Positions 25,308-35,633 of a DNA stretch of 64,000 bases are shown here, in pieces (within the stretch, counting starts at the first letter, position 1; each line of letters starts with the position of its first letter). Below the pieces are notes generated by a model, which was not told the DNA's origin, made no database searches, and saw only the letters and a program-made list of their open reading frames with translations. The position numbers and the translations under genes were made by a program. The DNA lies in contig CM065169.1 of the NCBI GenBank assembly GCA_033026295.1, positions 9,034,462 through 9,098,461 of the forward strand. Reading direction: 5' to 3'. Origin of the DNA: Channa striata. Its lineage: Eukaryota > Chordata > Actinopteri > Anabantiformes > Channidae.

Positions 25308-28300
25308 CTGCGGGACAACAGAAATGTGAAGGCTGATTAATCGATGTCCACGGGTAACGATGAGCTGCGCACAGTGGCTGAAGGAGGAATGAAATGGCCT
25401 GAAAGTCTTGGCATCAGTGTGGGCAGGTAACAGGAGACGCGTTCATCATTGTCATCCACAACATTTAAGATTTGATTGACAGCTGAAGTCCATTAAAACA
25501 GAGCAGTGAGTGATAAAAGCAAAACTACGCACTGACAGCTTCTATCTATCTCTTGTACCCGATGAACTTCAAAGGAGCCATTCGTTTCCCGACAGGTCTC
25601 CATAACTGGTGTCTGATCAATCACCTTGAACTGTGACCCGCCCGCTGCGTAACCTGATGAGTGTGTCCAGGAACCCTCGGTGTGTGATAAAGAGCTCGTC
25701 TCAGATGTGTAAAGAGCTTCTCTTCTCTGTGAAACACTAGAAGCCTCGTGGATGCCGAGGCTGTCACACAGTGGTGTCGAGTCTCAGACTGTCACTGTCA
25801 AAGTGTAGCACGTCAGACACGTCAAACAGCAGCCGCTGCTTGATTTGTCAGCTGTGTATTTGACAAATGATGATGTCCATGTGTGTGTGTGTGTGTTTCA
25901 GTGGTCCTCACCCTGAAACTCCTGATTCGTGCCAGTCTGTCCTGCAGAGCCTTCTCCTGGACAGAGGTCAGCTCTGCGACACGGGTCCTCCACTGCAGCT
26001 CCTGCTCCTGAAACAAACAATAAATATCAAAATATATATTTTATGTTAAAAGTGAAACGAGTCCGTCTTAGCGTCAAGCCGGCAGCCCTTCGCTCTTTAG
26101 GGCACGTTCGCCTTTTTCAGCTGATTGTTCTGATTTCACAGCCGGTAACATTAGTGTCTGGGTTCAGTCTCCTCATTCTCAGAAGCCTTGTTTGCGCTGG
26201 AGACAGATGCTATTAGTAATGTGTGTGTTCATAGTGGGACACCGAGCCAGATATTTCCCACGGGAGTCTGAGACAACCAATCCAAGACTATAAAAGACTA
26301 AGTTTTGGACTCTGGTTCACTGGGAGAAGTGGCAGCAACAGAAAACTTAGAGGGGGCCTGATTAGTAATGACAGCTAAAAATGTCTTTCTGAAACACTAA
26401 TAAATATGGCAACAATATTCAACAAGTCTTTGTACTAATAATGTTTACACAGCGAGTGTGTCTGGCCTCATCCTGGACAAAATGTTTCTGTTTCACTGTA
26501 GAAACTGCTGTTGTGCAGGAAGGTAATAAAGACTTTAACAGTTAATGTCATTATAGGTGCTGTGCCATGTGTGTGAAACGTGAAACGTGTGTGTGTTGAT
26601 CCTGCGGTAACATTCGTTTGGACAGAATAACACTGTCTGAAAGCTGCGATGTTCAAAACAAAACTCGGAGCAATCGACAACTCAGAGTCGTACTTTTCTG
26701 ACCAGGTGGTCCTGTTGGAACTCACTGTCCCCTGGGAGGACTCGAAAGATGAGGGACATCAGTGTGAAAATATTTCAAATTGATTATCTGAAAGTTGTGA
26801 ATTGTGCAAATAATCAAATTCCATCTCTTCCTGTGATTCGTCCTCATCCGCCACATAAATCCAAACCTTCTCCCAGCAACCGAGACTCACTTCGGGTTGA
26901 TTCTGCCTTAAATGACAAAAAAATCACATTTGAATATGAATCAGATTTACTCTAATTCAATTGCTCAATTGAATATGAATTTAGATATAAACCTTAAAGG
27001 CTCGGGGTGGCTCCGGCCTCTTTAAGGGGAGTCTGAACATTCCCTTGTGTCCCTGTGAGGCTTGATCACGCTGGCTGATTTTACGTACTAATAAAATTAA
27101 TCTGTAGGTGGTCTGACATCCCATCCAGGACCTTTGCATTTTGACCTGATATTAATAAGTGCTGTCATTATGTTGATTCTCATAAAAATGGGGTGAACAC
27201 AGTTACGTTCTGATTAAGTTTTTGTTCGCATTCGCAGCTCGTGGTAATAGAAGTTTATTCCGATATCATTTATAAATTGCTGGTTGGTGGAGATACTATA
27301 ATTCCTGGGTCAGAGTCAGGATATACTGTATTTTAATTATCAAAAAAGTTTTAGCAACTTGACTGTGAGTTCCTATAAATGAGGTTGAGATGTAGAAAGT
27401 ATTATTTTTACTCTCCCTTCAGTTCAAACTCATTTTTACTCCAATACATTTAACAGAGTTTTAGCTACTTAGCAAACATAGAATCTTTATACAAAATCTG
27501 ATTAAAATGAATTAATGTTTTATTAGGAACAAAGGAAATTCATTGTAATTCTTAGAATTATTACAGCATTATTACTTTGTTGTGTGTTTGGGCCTTAGAA
27601 CCAAAACAAATCAATAAAAAATTTTTTTCTAAAAACTTTTTTCTGCAGAGATAATTATTATTATTTATGAGGCACTTGTGGACGAGAAATCTAAAGTAGC
27701 TTTTTCCTCAGTAACTCACTCAAATTTATGCTCACAGGCATTTGATCTGACAGTCCCAACATTCAATGGGCCATAATCCAGTACGGTATCTGCAACATTG
27801 AGCATTTATCAGAAATAATCAAAGCAGAAGTGAGTGTATGTCAGTAAAATTATAAATTTAAAGACAGAGTCTTTGTTTTAAATACTTGTAAAATAAAATA
27901 TAACTAGTAACTTGAGCACAGAATTGAAAGTGGCACCTCTACAGGTGGTGTAACATGTTTTAAGTCACGTGATTTTACTTGAGTATTAAATTGAGGATCT
28001 TCAGCCGCTTTGCTGTAGAGCATTACGCTGTTCGAAATTGTCAAAATAAAAATAATATTTTACATTGCTATTAAAAAACGCATGTTGTCAGCTTTAATAG
28101 AGTGCATTTTAAAAGAGCACAACCAATGCAGAGCAGCACATACTGTGTTGGGAGTCATTTTCACAGCTGCAAACCATCTTTGGAAAAAAAAAAAAAAAAA
28201 GTACATTGAAGAAGAAAACATCCACAGGCATTCACACTAGATCCTCTGCAACCTTTTAAGCTCCGTAAAATCACTGCGAGGGTCGTAAGGTTCCCGCGGT

Positions 28301-28369
28301 ACAATGATGTGTCTGTGCAAACATTCTACTGGGGGCCGCTCCTCTTGATCCGTCAGAAGGTGTGTTTGT

Positions 28370-28403
<34 letters not shown>

Positions 28404-28692
28404 TGATGAAAAGTGCTGGGCCTGCTCATTGTGTATCCCTGACCTCAAATTGGAGAAATGTTTGTGTATAGAAGACTTTTTAACAGCCAAGGCCAGTTTC
28501 TCTCAATGGACTGCGCCTGTCATCAATTAACATTTTTTTCATGGCGTGTGAGCGAGTGTGTCAGGGGAGCGGTAATGTGTGAAGGAAGTCGATATGAGCA
28601 AGGGAGGCATTTGGTTTAACGTCAGTCAGACTAAAGAGGAAGCGCCTCTGACACGTGGAGTGAAGGTGAAAGCAGTTAAAGCGTAAACCGTG

Positions 28693-28729
<37 letters not shown>

Positions 28730-30247
28730 AAGTCTTTGGGTTAAACATTTGCATTTGTTCATTGAAATAATTACTTAATTCATTCTCTGTCCATTGCAGA
28801 TTAGCAGATTTCGCCAATTTTCGGGTCATTTCTTCGATCGCTAACAAACTGACAAATTGTCTCTATACTTGTTTCCTGTCTGCGATCCCACCAGAAACAC
28901 CCAAAACGTAACGCCTCAATTTGATTCTCAACTTCAGAGGTCAGAGGGTTTTCAGACCGAAAACATTCAGAGTGTCTGCAGAGGTATGAAAAAAATCACA
29001 TCACAGCCACAGGAGATAATATTTACTCTATGAATGAATGACTGTTTCATACTGTGGACTGCGGCCTCATCAAAACCCAATTTCCACAACAGTTGGTTAA
29101 TGCTACATACAGTATCACAACAAGGTATCAACATGTTAATATCCATAAAGTGTAACTGAGGATGATGGGAATGGCATTAATTTTGCAGGCTTTTGGCGAT
29201 AAACAGACAGATTGACAATTAATTTTCAGGGAACAGTCCAACCTTAAGTTAAGATATTTTACCAGAGAAGGGGAAACTTTGACCTGCTCCTGGTGTTACA
29301 GGAAAGGTCAAGGGTCAGATATTATATGTTTACACAAAGTGCGTACATGTGTGGCAAAGACACAGAAACAACAATCCCACTTATTTTTCTTTTTCCCAGT
29401 AACGTACATTATGAAACGTATTACAAACACATCGTAAATTATCATCATACAGAGACTGCGATGATCAGCTTTTTCTTTATTTTCTTAATGATTAACGCCT
29501 GGACTGGTAGTAAACTGATCTGCTGTTTCTGCTGACTCAAGATGATTGTGATTAACTCTCACCCGACAGAAACTTGCACTTGCGCTCAGATCATATTTGC
29601 ATAACGCTGAGGATTTTTTCTTTCGTTCGTTCCCACATCGCGTAACTGGGCTCTTTTTAAATCTGTTGAGCTCAGCAGGGGCCAAGATGCTTTTTTGCCT
29701 GTGTATATTTTAACGCCTTTCAAGCATGTGCAGTAAATTCATCTGCAATCATACTTTCAGTGAAAACTACAATTAGCGACATGTTAGCGTAACGCACAGC
29801 GTATGGTGCAAGAGGCGTCGGTACGATTTATTGTCTTAGGTCCCTGCACGTCTGTAACGAATTTCACCGCAATGTCTCCAACAGTTTGAGCTATTCTCAG
29901 GCAGGACCCTATAAACACGTGTTGGTGGCATTACCTGGCTCAGGTACAGTGTTCTGAGGTGAAGTTCAGTGTGTGTGTTTGTGTGTGTTACGTTCATTCA
30001 GCCCTGTGTACGTCTCTCTGTCTGTAAAAGCAGCTTGTCTGCTTCCTTTGCACGCGCATGTGTTTTTGGCTGTGTGTGTGCATGTGTCAAAGGTCAATAC
30101 CCATAAGTCACGGGGTGAGTGTGTGTGTGTTTGAGTACGATGTTTGTGTGTTTGTCTGGGGTTAAGTTAGGGTTCAGCGGAAAGTACATTCCATACTGAG
30201 GTGAGAGGGACTGTCCTATCAGGGCAAATGTTGTCATCGGCTTCCTG

Positions 30248-30289
<42 letters not shown>

Positions 30290-30381
30290 CAAGCAGCAGA
30301 AGCACTGACAACAACAACGGCTCACGTCCCTTGTTGACCTCTTGTCAGAAATGGGGCGGTTGCTGAAAGCACCAACAGCTG

Positions 30382-30413
<32 letters not shown>

Positions 30414-32771
30414 ATTCCATGTCCATGATGATGTCCATCTGTTTTAACAACTATGTGTTTCCGAATGAAAGCTACAGCACAAACACACTATTTGCCTTTT
30501 TCCAAATGCCAAATGAGGTGTTCATGTTTACCGCTGGGGAAGTGGGAGTGATGTCTGATGTGAATGATAAGCCTGGCAGCCTTGACAGAGGGCCAGAGTT
30601 GTGTTTCCCAACTCTGTCGTTTCCATGGAAGCGCATCTGATTTTGCTGTGAGCGATGAGGTCAACCTAGACGATAAATTAGCACTGATTGATCCATCACA
30701 CTGCGGCCGGAGTGTTCAAGCCACTTTTTCCATTAGGCTGATTGTAACAGCTTGAGCTCATAAAATGATAAGAAAAGCTTCTTACTATCTGAATAATGAG
30801 CCGAAAAATTAGAAACACAAACTGAGCGAAAACAAACGTTGACGTGTACTAATTCTAAATAATTTAAAACGACCAATAATCTACATAGAAAATCCAAGGT
30901 TCGGATCCATCGTTTCACAATCAGTGAGTTAGGAAAGACATATTCATCTTTGTCATCCTTTGATGAAGTCGATCTGTCATTACACCAGTCAGCTCCAGCT
31001 GCTACTGCTTGGCAGCTGGATGCAACCTGTGTGTTTTTGTGCGTGTGTGTGTGTGAGAAAGAGAGAGAAGATCTGCATGCACACATTGGCATGAGCGTGT
31101 CAAGAAGCAAACCGTTGAGGGTGAGTTGGTGTCATTTAGTGTAAACCTGAATTCTGTGCCAAGTGCTGAGAGAAAAGATGCTGTTTGGTTTCACTTCGGT
31201 GACAGTAGAGACTTGTAATGTGTGTGTGTGTGTGTGTGTGTGTGGGTGTTCACCTTCTTGCACCTCTCAATTTCTCTGAGTCTGTTTTTTTCCTGCTGCT
31301 CCCTCTCCAATTGCCGGCGGTCCTAAAACACACACACACACACACACACACATAAACCCACTTACGCACTAAGTGTGTGTTTTGTAATATTTCAAAGCTG
31401 GCTCGATTCTTACCCTCTCCTCCTTTTTGTCTCTCCAGTCGTCCTCCAGAAATCCAGCTCCCTCTGCCACTTCTTTAATCGTCTTCTCGGTCGTTCCCAG
31501 GAACGCATAATCCTCCTCTTTGCACAAACATCTCATTGACTGCAACCAGGAAAAAGTCAGTTTGTCTAATCTTTTATTTTATTGTTTTTCTATCCACCAC
31601 TGCTACGCAAATACGAGCTGGCTCATCGTGACAAACAGCTGCGGAGTGTAATGAACTTTTACACGAAGTCATTTGAGCAACTGATCAGCTGCCAACTGAC
31701 AAACTCAGCGACATTATAACAAATGCAACAACTTTTATATCGACCTTCGCCAACTAGTACAAGCCAGGCCAGGATTTACTCTTGTTGTTACTCCTATTAC
31801 TCTCTTTTTCGTTGTCACCGCTTTTTTTCTCATCTTTACTTCATTACCTTCTTGCTGCATATTAAATAGTGACCATATTAATGTTTGGAAGCATCAGCAA
31901 AATGCTGACTTCTTGTTGTCCTGCACTGGGCTGTACAGAGCCAGAGAAGCTACGGGCCTTTTGCTTTGACTCCTTTAATATTAGGTTTCAGCCAATCCTG
32001 ATTCTGCTCCAGTCCTGATGTCCAGCTATTAAATGTACCCAACGCAATAAGGAAACAGCTGTACAGCTTAATCAAACACGTTTTTCATGGGGAGGAAGTG
32101 ACTCCTGTAGCTGATATGATGGGATCTTCCTGAGTTGATATGTGTTGTGTCTGGACATTTCGAAATCCCCTTCATTCTACCACTGGCTATAGAATATAGT
32201 TTAACCAACAAGGTCCCACAGATTTCATGTTTATTAGCGGCCCGTGAAAAGACCTGCTCCTGAAACATGCAAGTTTGACCTTGACTTATCTCACCCTAAC
32301 TTTAACAAATCATGAGTTCTAGAAAGAAAACGACTGCATTCATAATCTGTCGAGACCATAATTGTCCCCTTGCATCATCCTGAACATACGGCAGAATTCC
32401 CTGTGTGGAGCACAGTGGTGACAGCTTCACACCGTGTGGAGGCTGAACACTGAGTTTGAACATGATGGGAATCACATGCCGTGGCTTTCACACTCACCAG
32501 CTCTAAACCCAGCCAACAAAATACTGATGGGGAATAAATGTTTGCTGTTAACTTATTATTCATCTGCCATTCCTTTATTGGCTCTTGTCAGTAAAAATTG
32601 AAGATCTGCCTTTTCGATGCAGAATCGATGCAGAAAACACACAGGAAGGAGCTGTGACCATGTGACCATGCTGGAAGACTGCAACCAACCTCATCATCCC
32701 CCCCCTTCATTAAAACAGTCGTACTGTACCTTTGACATGGGAATTACTTGAAACTTCTTCACGTGAGTCAT
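25218..32771 (-). CDS. Small charged coiled-coil protein, unidentified (five coding exons, ~140 aa)
   Basis: I do not recognise this protein. Five minus-strand segments join with GT-AG sites in phase 0: 32771-32730, 31539-31414, 31322-31254, 26007-25912, 25307-25218. They give 140 residues: start MTHVKKFQVIPMSK, then SMRCLCKEEDYAFLGTTEKT, an acidic stretch with EDDWRDKKEER, a long Arg/Glu/Gln helix (RRQLEREQQEKNRLREIERC), QELQWRTRVAELTSVQEKAL, then RLARIRSFREFQRKVLAEEA and the end LPPNQLLTRM. From about residue 50 to 125 it looks like one continuous charged coiled coil. No signal peptide or membrane segment. The start was chosen because an in-frame stop lies three codons-worth upstream across the first splice, leaving this the first ATG (A at -3). 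It resembles ciliary/centrosomal coiled-coil proteins only in composition. Open frames and clean splice sites across five exons make chance unlikely. Confidence 0.75.
25308..25911 (-). other. Coiled-coil gene last intron
   Basis: 604 nt with gtgagg donor and cgcag acceptor. Apart from the AC repeat close to the donor (25881-25896 on plus), nothing is recognised. Confidence 0.65.
25881..25896 (+). repeat. GT microsatellite near a coiled-coil-gene donor
   Basis: Eight GT units on plus, (AC)8 in the minus-strand transcript, beginning 15 nt after exon 25912-26007. Confidence 0.9.
25912..26007 (-). CDS. Coiled-coil gene, fourth coding exon
   Basis: 96 nt (32 codons) between ttgtttcag and AGG|gtgagg. 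Reads EQELQWRTRVAELTSVQEKA, then LQDRLARIRSFR. An AC repeat of 8 units begins 15 nt after the exon in the transcript. Confidence 0.8.
28184..28200 (+). repeat. Poly(A) tract
   Basis: 17 consecutive A on plus. No retroelement body is recognised upstream. Confidence 0.9.
28373..28400 (+). repeat. GT microsatellite
   Basis: Fourteen GT units inside the 5.2-kb intron. Confidence 0.95.
28694..28727 (+). repeat. AC microsatellite
   Basis: Seventeen AC units, about 300 nt from the GT tract at 28373 and able to pair with it in RNA. Confidence 0.95.
29830..29945 (+). repeat. Fish dispersed repeat, degenerate
   Basis: GTCCCTGCACGTCTGTAACG, AATTTCACCGCAATGTCTCC and AACAGTTTGAGCTATTCTCA parallel a common teleost repeat (ATGTCTGTACAAAATTTCA, GGCAATCCATCCAATAG, TTGTTGAGATATTTCA). 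Low identity. Confidence 0.4.
30255..30287 (+). repeat. GT then GC alternating repeat
   Basis: (GT)13 followed by GCGCGCG, an alternating purine-pyrimidine stretch with Z-DNA character. Confidence 0.9.
30383..30412 (+). repeat. TG microsatellite
   Basis: Fifteen TG units, 95 nt after the previous GT tract. Confidence 0.95.
30594..30616. repeat. Inverted repeat, 8-bp arms
   Basis: CAGAGTTG, loop TGTTTCC, CAACTCTG, inside a non-repetitive intronic block. Confidence 0.75.
31219..31244 (+). repeat. (TG)13 next to the 69-nt exon donor
   Basis: In the minus-strand transcript this is (CA)13 beginning 9 nt after the exon. Confidence 0.95.
31254..31322 (-). CDS. Coiled-coil gene, 69-nt exon flanked by complementary repeats
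   Basis: 23 codons reading DRRQLEREQQEKNRLREIER, CKK. The acceptor is (TG)12 followed by ttttag; the donor is AAG|gtgaac followed shortly by (AC)13. The length is a multiple of three, so skipping would keep the frame and shorten the coiled coil by 23 residues. Confidence 0.8.
31329..31352 (+). repeat. (CA)12 next to the 69-nt exon acceptor
   Basis: In the minus-strand transcript this is (UG)12 ending 6 nt before the exon, immediately before UUUUAG. Confidence 0.95.
31414..31539 (-). CDS. Coiled-coil gene, second coding exon
   Basis: 126 nt (42 codons) between acceptor tggttgcag and donor AGG|gtaaga. Reads SMRCLCKEEDYAFLGTTEKT, then IKEVAEGAGFLEDDWRDKKE, ER. Carries the only cluster of Cys residues, so it may be a small N-terminal folded part. 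Confidence 0.8.
31540..32729 (-). other. Coiled-coil gene intron
   Basis: 1190 nt, no transposon recognised. A C-run of 8-10 lies near 32697 (plus strand). Confidence 0.6.
32730..32771 (-). CDS. Coiled-coil gene, first coding exon (coding part)
   Basis: Encodes MTHVKKFQVIPMSK. The donor is AAG|gtacag (32729-32724). The exon continues upstream as 5' UTR to a tandem acceptor at 32788-32797. Upstream in-frame codons read (D)LTWIK before the Met and meet a stop in the preceding candidate exon. Confidence 0.65.
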
Positions 32772-32788
32772 CTTGATCCAAGTCAGGT

Positions 32789-32797
32789 CTGCTGCTA
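32789..32797 (-). other. Triple tandem splice acceptor TAG-CAG-CAG
   Basis: On the minus strand the intron ends TAGCAGCAG directly before the exon, so three acceptors 3 nt apart are possible. All keep the same downstream frame and, if the start is as proposed, change only the 5' UTR. Confidence 0.55.
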
Positions 32798-32867
32798 ATA
32801 ACACACAGATGTTCACAGTTTACAGTAAGTGATGCATTTAACTTCCAATACATATTTCAGTGAAGTA

Positions 32868-32904
32868 ACAATGCAGTCAAATGTATAACACTTGACTGCA
32901 TTGT
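32868..32904. repeat. Perfect inverted repeat, 13-bp arms
   Basis: ACAATGCAGTCAA and TTGACTGCATTGT separated by 11 nt. It lies in the 127-nt first intron proposed for the coiled-coil gene, just after its donor. Confidence 0.9.
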
Positions 32905-32915
32905 CACCTACTCAC

Positions 32916-33100
32916 CTGTAACTCAACGCTTCTCAGACCTTCTTCACTGCCAATGACTCTTCACGGTGATTTTTCAAAATAACCACAGATGTGTCCTGTG
33001 TCTCTCCCAAGCCGAGAGTCCCGACAGAATTTCAGATCCAGGTTTATAGAGGATCTTGTCCAGTGATGCCATGCAGCTTAAATGCTTGTAATTTCCACAG
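32916..33100 (-). other. Candidate non-coding first exon of the coiled-coil gene (5' limit guessed)
   Basis: A strong donor, CAG|gtgagt (32915-32910), lies 127 nt before the tandem acceptor of the next exon, a typical short teleost intron. Joined to that exon, the coding frame meets TGA ten bases before the junction, so this exon would be 5' UTR. The upstream boundary and promoter are not visible; 33100 is only a guess. Confidence 0.4.
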
Positions 33101-34293
33101 AGCAGTGGCAGAAGTGCCACAGCCCCACTAATAAAGAGTCGCGAAGCGAGAACAACATAATGAATAGTTCTGAATATTTTTAAATTGAGATCATTATGAG
33201 GTACAACTATAAGGTTGTGGTGTTGTGTGTGTCGCCTGCTCAGTTGCTATGCTAGTATTTAGTTGTTTGACCCAAATCTGATCTTTATGATTCAGATTTG
33301 AGTGTTTCACTGAAGTGTGAACAAACCATTTTGACCTTTTTCCAATCAGATCTCGGTCATTTTTATGCACAATCCAAAATCTAATTCTCTGGCTTTGGGT
33401 TTTCCGATGCTTGAAATCATTATTTTGCTTTTCCTAGTTGCTGTTTTATTTGAAGCACGTAGCAATGCAACGCTCCAGTGTTTGCTTTTACAACTGCTTT
33501 TCTGATCCAGGATCAGTTGTTTGCCGTGTCTCTACAACTTAATTAATACTAGCACTATCAGCAGACTGCTTTTTAGCAATCACATCAACCACTGTGTGCA
33601 GCATTGATACATTGTGTATGAAAAACATATTCGGGAGTGTTGCAGGGTTGCTGTGATAAATCACAGCAGGCTGTAGTCTCAGTTTCCTTTCTGTTTAGTT
33701 TCAGATTTTATGTCAGGGCACGTTCATGGTGACAGGCAGACCTAATCGATTTCACATACAGTAAAAAAATAGATGGAAACACATATTTCATTTGGCCGAG
33801 CAGGTTTTACACCTGCACATAATACAAATTTATGTATGTACAAACTTTCATACAGAAGCATGAACGTCTTCACCACACAGGATGAAAACTTTGCGTTACC
33901 TACATTTTGGAAATAATTTTTACTGTATAGCACTTATGTTTAATGTCTTAATGTCTTATGTTTTTAAAAAGCAAAAAAGAAGTAAAATCTCCCACATACA
34001 TATTTGATAAACTGTATTTATAGAAAACTGTTACACTAGATCTAGAGCTGCAGACATGTTACGGTCTCTGTTCCAAAGTGATGAATAAAAGAAAAAATGC
34101 ATACAGTAAAGATTTACTTTTGTATTGTTTGTGGTTTTCATAATGTTAAACATGAGAAATGATATACAAATGATGTGTTATGCAACATGCTTAGAGGAAA
34201 TGTGGAGCTCATTCCGGGGGAATCAACTCCAGACGTGTTTGTGGGGGCAGTGAAAGCTCAGTGTGAATGACAAATACAGGAAGAAGTACAGTG

Positions 34294-34295
<2 letters not shown>

Positions 34296-34332
<37 letters not shown>
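34296..34332 (+). repeat. GT microsatellite
   Basis: About 18 GT units in intergenic DNA. Confidence 0.95.
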
Positions 34333-34333
<1 letters not shown>

Positions 34334-35598
34334 ATGTAATGTTAACCCGATTATACAGTTATAATATACAGTTTAAGTTGACATAAAACAAACTCCTGGC
34401 CTGGAAGCCATATCTGTATTGTGTATGATACTTTGTGTTTGCAGCTTACAGTAAATACCTAATTAAACTCACGTCATGAACGTTAAACTGTTACAGTCAA
34501 ACACGCCTGATGATCTGGAGTAGAATGAACACAGTATATGAAGGAATCTGCAGATTTCTGAGACATTCTGACTATTTTAGGTTTTTTATGGACATTTATT
34601 CATGCTGAAACCGGCCTGTAGAAAGTTTGAAACCACAAAGAGAACGTGCAGACTCGCGGCCTGCACATGTTGTCAGAAACACACACGCTGACTCCACATC
34701 GGTTTTCATGGCCTCTGTACATTCTGCCCCTCAGCGGGAGTAACACCCTTTGACCTCCGACCTCTGAACATCCCTGAAGTCTTGACATCACTCATCACAA
34801 CAGGAACAGAAAAGAGCTTCGGCTTTCCATGGATTTCCCCCTGTGAAATAAAATATGAAGTAACCCTTTAGCAAACCATATCCCTTTATTAAACATGTAT
34901 AAGCCCAAATTTAGAGCAGTGGATTGGAGGTTATGCAGCTCATTTGCAGTGATTAATGAGCTTTTATTTCTGTTCTGTTTTGTCCTGGACGCATCTTGTC
35001 ACAACTTTACATCAAACTGAATTTGGTGTTCAGCTCCATATTTGGATTGTGTACCCAGGCAATTATTGCCCCCGTTGGACTCATTCATGCCACGATAATC
35101 CTATTAAGAAAACAACAAAGAACAACACTCCTCTCATGGTCCTGTTTGGGCACGTGGGACTGAATTCAAACTAAACCGATACAGCTACAGGATAAATGCT
35201 CAGCTCTCAAATGTGTATCAAATGTGAGCGCCCCAGTGTGAAAAGTTCAATGTGTTCGTAATCATATAGGGTGGTGTGTTATGAAAAGGAAATTACTTTA
35301 AGTCCAAGTCAGAACCTCCAAGTCCCAACGGACTTGAGTTCTAACTTCTGAGCCACAGCGATTTGACCGGCGTCGCCACGTTGGCAGCTGTTTATGCAAG
35401 GTAGCATCCATCAGATTCTCTTCAGGGGTCCCAAGACATCAGAGAGAGTTCGCACAACATTATCTGTGTTTCAGCAATATGCTCAAAACTGAAACACACG
35501 GCGTGTAGTGATTTTGACAAAGCCTGCAAACAAAGCCAGAAATAATAAAAACTCTTCAAACAATGTCAGAGGAGGAGCTGAGTACATAGAACAACACA

Positions 35599-35633
35599 TC
35601 CCATCTGCAACTGACAGCCATTTGCAGATGGGA
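35599..35633. repeat. Perfect inverted repeat, 12-bp arms, followed by a T-run
   Basis: TCCCATCTGCAA and TTGCAGATGGGA around an 11-nt loop, then GG and seven or more T on plus. Confidence 0.85.

Larger units (their letters stand above)
26008..31253 (-). other. Coiled-coil gene long intron (5.2 kb)
   Basis: Holds several CA/GT repeats (28373, 28694, 30255, 30383, 31219), a 17-nt A tract (28184) and a diverged fish repeat (29830-29945). A non-repetitive block with a short hairpin lies at 30420-30760. No further exon was identified, though a very short one could be missed. Confidence 0.6.

Noticed and set aside
32916..32990. Coding first exon for the coiled-coil gene (frame RVIGSEEGLRSVELQ)
   Set aside because: That frame does not match the phase of the next exon; the matching frame has a stop just before the donor, so 5' UTR is the simpler reading.
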